From CAYNFP01 sp964396655 (GTDB lineage Bacteria; Bacillota_I; Bacilli_A; RF39; UBA660): DNA of 64,000 bases. The stretch covers positions 124,001-188,000 of the forward strand of contig CAYNFP010000001.1 of the NCBI GenBank assembly GCA_964396655.1, in the 5' to 3' direction. Each line of letters begins with the position of its first letter. The first letter of the stretch is position 1. The notes under the pieces were generated by a model. That model searched no databases, was not told where the DNA came from, and worked only from the letters and a program-made list of their open reading frames with translations. Position numbers and translations under genes: made by a program. Positions 61,727 through 64,000 of the stretch are shown here, piece by piece.

Positions 61727-62010
61727 AATTAGATATTCAATTATTTGGTGCACTACCTGCTAGAAGGATTAGTAAAACAAGAAAAAGATTAAGAAGAACT
61801 CATTTAAAGAAAGAGGCTCCAACAGTTGTATCTTGTCCTAATTGCAAAAGCCCAATAGCACCTCATAGAGCTTGTACAAAATGTGGCTATTATAAAGGTA
61901 AAGATGTTCTAGGAAAAGAAACTAAAGAAGCAGCACTAGAAAAAGTTGTTAAGACTAAAAAGGAAGCTAAAAAGAAAATTGCACCTAAAAAGAAAATTGA
62001 TTTAAATTAA
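61723..62010 (+). CDS. rpmF: 50S ribosomal protein L32
   Basis: Core L32 features: ALPARRISKTRKRLRRTH and the zinc ribbon CPNCKSPIAPHRACTKCGYYKGK (C-x2-C and C-x2-C). At 95 aa it is longer than usual (about 57-60), with an N-terminal extension MKLDIQLFG and a Lys-rich tail of about 25 residues. The ATG at 61723 overlaps the yceD stop (ATGA) and has GGAGGAAG upstream, so the extension is likely real. It precedes mraZ, as in Bacilli. Confidence 0.93.
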   Translation: MKLDIQLFGALPARRISKTRKRLRRTHLKKEAPTVVSCPNCKSPIAPHRACTKCGYYKGKDVLGKETKEAALEKVVKTKKEAKKKIAPKKKIDLN

Positions 62011-62029
62011 TGTAAAATTTTCAAGAAAA

Positions 62030-62059
62030 AATGTAAAAATATATTTACATTTTTTTTTA
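62030..62059 (+). terminator. intrinsic terminator of rpmF
   Basis: AATGTAAA / TTTACATT stem with ATATA-like loop and eight Ts, 20 nt after the rpmF stop. Its TTTACA also serves as the -35 of the next promoter. Confidence 0.7.
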
Positions 62060-62107
62060 TGTGTAGTAATATAGTGGTAGACAGTGGAATAATGTGGAAG
62101 AAAGTGG
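62045..62107 (+). promoter_or_regulatory. mraZ promoter and MraZ operator (four TGG repeats)
   Basis: TTTACA (62045-62050), 16-bp spacer, TAATAT (62067-62072). Four GTGG repeats follow at exactly 10-bp intervals, with TGG at 62075-62077, 62085-62087, 62095-62097 and 62105-62107, running to the ATG at 62116. MraZ represses its own operon by binding such repeats. Confidence 0.85.
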
Positions 62108-62115
62108 GGGATTTT

Positions 62116-62556
62116 ATGCTTATTGGAGAATTTCACCACAATATTGATGATAAAGGTCGTTTGATAGTTCCTTCTAAGTTTAGAAGTGAGTTAGGAGAAA
62201 GATTTATCATAACAAGAGGGTTAGATAAATGTATATTTGTTTATTCTCTTGGTGAATGGAATACAATAGTCAAAAAATTAACTTCATTATCTTTTACTAA
62301 AAAAGACGCCAGAAATTTCATGAGATTTTTCTTAAGTGGAGCCACTGAATGTGAATTCGATAAACAAGGTCGAATCAATATTACCTCACCGTTAGTTCAT
62401 TACGCCGATTTAAATCGTGAATGCGTGATAATTGGCGTAAATGAACGAATAGAAATATGGAGTAAAGAAAATTTTGATAGTTTCTTCGAAGAAAACGAAT
62501 CAAAGTTCTCAGAGATTTCAGAACACTTATTTGATATGGAAGATGTAAATGCATAA
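62116..62556 (+). CDS. mraZ: transcriptional regulator MraZ
   Basis: MraZ is the first gene of the division and cell-wall cluster and its autorepressor. The start [23 protein letters not shown] matches the family; [12 protein letters not shown] is the second AbrB-like repeat. 146 aa from ATG 62116. An in-frame ATG at 62059 gives a 19-residue extension that lies inside the operator and lacks an RBS, so it is rejected. It overlaps rsmH by 8 nt. Confidence 0.95.
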   Translation: MLIGEFHHNIDDKGRLIVPSKFRSELGERFIITRGLDKCIFVYSLGEWNTIVKKLTSLSFTKKDARNFMRFFLSGATECEFDKQGRINITSPLVHYADLNRECVIIGVNERIEIWSKENFDSFFEENESKFSEISEHLFDMEDVNA

Positions 62557-63451
62557 AAGTGTGTTATATGATGAGGTATTAGAAGGATTAAATATAAAGC
62601 CTTCTGGAAAATATATTGATGCAACTCTTGGTTATGGAGGTCATTCTAGCGGGGTATTGGGTTTATTGAATGAGAAGGGGTTCTTATTCGCCTTAGATCA
62701 AGATGAGGAAGCTATTAAATATAGTAGTGAACGTCTTGGTAAAATTTCTAAAAATTTTAAAATCATTAAATCAAACTTTAAAGATATGAAAAATGTTATA
62801 TCAGAAAAAGTAGATGGAATAATGTTTGATTTAGGAGTTAGTAGTCCACAACTGGATAATCCGCAAAGAGGATTCAGTTATCATTATGATGCTCTTTTAG
62901 ACATGAGAATGGATAGAGATAATGAGTTAACAGCTTATGAAGTTGTAAATAGTTATCCTATAGAGAAATTAATAGAAATATTTTTTATTTATGGAGAAGA
63001 AAAATATGCTAAAAGTATTGCAAAAGCTATAATTGACAAACGCCCTATAAAAACAACATTAGAATTAGCTGAAGTAATTAAAAATAGTGTGCCACAAAGT
63101 TATAGAAATGAATCTCATCCAGCAAGAAAAGTATTTCAAGCAATTAGGATAGAAGTTAATAATGAATTAAAAATTTTAGAAAATTCAATACTTAGTGCAT
63201 TTGATTTACTTAATAGTAAAGGAAGAATGTGTATAATTACATTTCATTCTTTAGAAGATAGAATAGTAAAAAGAGTATTTAATAATTTATGTAAAGATGA
63301 TGTTCTAGCTAAAGATTTGCCTTTTGTTCCAGAAGATATGAAACCTAAAGCAAATTTAATAAATAGAAAGCCAATAATACCAAATGAAAAAGAATTAAAA
63401 GAAAATAATAGGAGTAGAAGTGCTAAACTTCGAATTATAGAAAAAATATAA
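62549..63451 (+). CDS. rsmH: 16S rRNA m4C1402 methyltransferase RsmH (MraW)
   Basis: Adds N4-methyl to C1402 in the 16S decoding centre. Motifs: [13 protein letters not shown] at the start, [16 protein letters not shown] (SAM-binding, about 22-37), [36 protein letters not shown] and [12 protein letters not shown]. 300 aa, full length. The start lies within mraZ (8-nt overlap). Confidence 0.96.
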   Translation: MHKSVLYDEVLEGLNIKPSGKYIDATLGYGGHSSGVLGLLNEKGFLFALDQDEEAIKYSSERLGKISKNFKIIKSNFKDMKNVISEKVDGIMFDLGVSSPQLDNPQRGFSYHYDALLDMRMDRDNELTAYEVVNSYPIEKLIEIFFIYGEEKYAKSIAKAIIDKRPIKTTLELAEVIKNSVPQSYRNESHPARKVFQAIRIEVNNELKILENSILSAFDLLNSKGRMCIITFHSLEDRIVKRVFNNLCKDDVLAKDLPFVPEDMKPKANLINRKPIIPNEKELKENNRSRSAKLRIIEKI

Positions 63452-63463
63452 TAGGTGATATTT

Positions 63464-63748
63464 ATGAAGAAAAAAATTAGTTTGTTAAAGGGAGAAAAAT
63501 TTCTATATTTCATGATAGGTTTACTTATTGTTGGAAATTTATTAGGACAAGCTTTTTCTTCAGCAATGTTATCTAAAACTAATATAGAGGTAGAAAGTAT
63601 AAAAAATAAAATATCTACACAAGAAAACATGAATGAAAGTTTAACAATGAAAATTAATGAATTATCTTCATTTGAAAAAGTTGAGAGTGTTGCAACTCTA
63701 TATGGTTTGGGGTATAATAATAGTAATATTAAAATCATATCAGAGTAG
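63464..63748 (+). CDS. ftsL: cell division protein FtsL-like
   Basis: A short bitopic protein: basic head (KKKISLLKGEK), one membrane helix (about 13-33, LYFMIGLLIVGNLLGQAF), then a coiled-coil-like tail (IEVESIKNKISTQENMNESLTMKINEL) ending GLGYNNSNIK. It fits FtsL in the divisome with DivIC. 94 aa from ATG 63464 (RBS AGGTGAT). Identity rests largely on position between rsmH and pbp. Confidence 0.85.
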   Translation: MKKKISLLKGEKFLYFMIGLLIVGNLLGQAFSSAMLSKTNIEVESIKNKISTQENMNESLTMKINELSSFEKVESVATLYGLGYNNSNIKIISE

Positions 63749-63760
63749 GAGTAATATATT

Positions 63761-64000
63761 ATGAATAAATATAGAACAGTTAGAATAAATTTAGCGTTTG
63801 TTATAATTGTTTTTCTTTTATTTGCTTTAATATTATTCAAATTATTTTATGTATGTTTAAGTAAAAATGTAGATGGTATAAACTTAACTGAATTTGCTAA
63901 TGGAAGGAATACTAAAAAAGAAACAATTGTAGCTCAAAGAGGAACTATATATGATTCAACTGGAGAGATTTTAGCTCAAGATGTTAATAGTTATACTGTA
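63761..64000 (+). CDS. class B penicillin-binding protein (FtsI/SpoVD-type), N-terminal part
   Basis: The first 80 residues are visible: a basic head (NKYRTVRINLA), one membrane helix (about 12-32) and the start of the dimerisation region IVAQRGTIYDSTGEILAQDVNSYTV, matching the RGxIxDRxGxxLA motif of class B PBPs (Arg changed to Ser here). It follows ftsL by 12 nt, as in the cluster order. The transpeptidase part is outside the window, so FtsI and SpoVD cannot be separated. Confidence 0.88.
   Translation, partial: MNKYRTVRINLAFVIIVFLLFALILFKLFYVCLSKNVDGINLTEFANGRNTKKETIVAQRGTIYDSTGEILAQDVNSYTV

Noticed and set aside
62059..62115. Upstream ATG for mraZ adding 19 residues
   Set aside because: It lies upstream of the promoter -10 box and inside the operator; the ATG at 62116 matches the family N-terminus.

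Overview
The window is AT-rich (roughly three quarters A+T) and densely coded, and almost all of the first 56 kb reads on the + strand. Gene order in several blocks follows Bacilli/Bacillota: rimM-trmD-rplS-lepB-rbgA-rnhB, engB/der, cdsA-rseP, spoIIGA-sigE-sigG-ylmC-lspA-rluD, lexA, and yceD-rpmF-mraZ-rsmH-ftsL-pbp. SpoIIGA, pro-sigma-E, sigma-G, a SpoVIF-like protein and a YlmC-like protein point to an endospore-forming lineage. Cell-wall genes (uppS, a Fem-type ligase, mraZ cluster) rule out a wall-less mollicute. UGA is a true stop: it ends trmD and the TrmH-type gene inside ATGA overlaps, and long genes use TGG for Trp. I read the source as a small-genome, probably gut-associated, uncultured Bacilli-type bacterium; that placement is inference.

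Layout. 1-2.4 kb: end of an unknown gene, an acidic membrane-anchored protein and a YgjP-type metallopeptidase. 2.4-10.5 kb: RNA-modification and ribosome block (short RlmN-like radical SAM, TrmH, RimM, TrmD, L19, signal peptidase, RbgA, RNase HII). 10.5-18.6 kb: acetate kinase, NrnA-like phosphoesterase, a chimeric prepilin/InlB-repeat/glycine-rich protein, two ribosome GTPases, SpoVIF and a FemX-like enzyme. 18.6-23.4 kb: enolase, then a duplicated pair of unknown genes around a phage-type small protein, and a short L28 gene on the other strand. 23.5-29.2 kb: dnaE, cdsA, rseP, HD hydrolase, tRNA-Arg. 29.2-31.2 kb: a small island bounded by tRNA-Arg 3'-end repeats, carrying a racemase and a Fic protein. 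31.3-41.2 kb: an accessory stretch with a degenerate SDR, an IscR-type regulator beside the remains of nifS-nifU, uppS, tRNA-Thr, several unknown genes, a putative metalloprotease and a dUTPase fused to a large unknown domain. 41.3-46 kb: PHP, VanZ-like, TtcA-like and ABC exporter genes. 47-56.6 kb: sporulation sigma block. 56.6-64 kb: TspO, a rhomboid-like protein, unknown minus-strand genes, lexA, and the start of the division/cell-wall cluster.

The most striking item is a structured non-coding RNA of about 545 nt (53861-54406) with a perfect TTGACA-17-TATAAT promoter and its own terminator, directly followed by a small membrane protein resembling OapA. I interpret the pair as OLE RNA and its protein partner, placed between sigG and ylmC. 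Other items worth follow-up are the lexA-divergent micro-membrane protein whose promoter contains LexA-like boxes, the rhomboid with Gln in place of the catalytic His, the SDR lacking its catalytic Lys, the large envelope proteins inserted between sigE and sigG, and the duplicated cassette at 19.9-23.2 kb.
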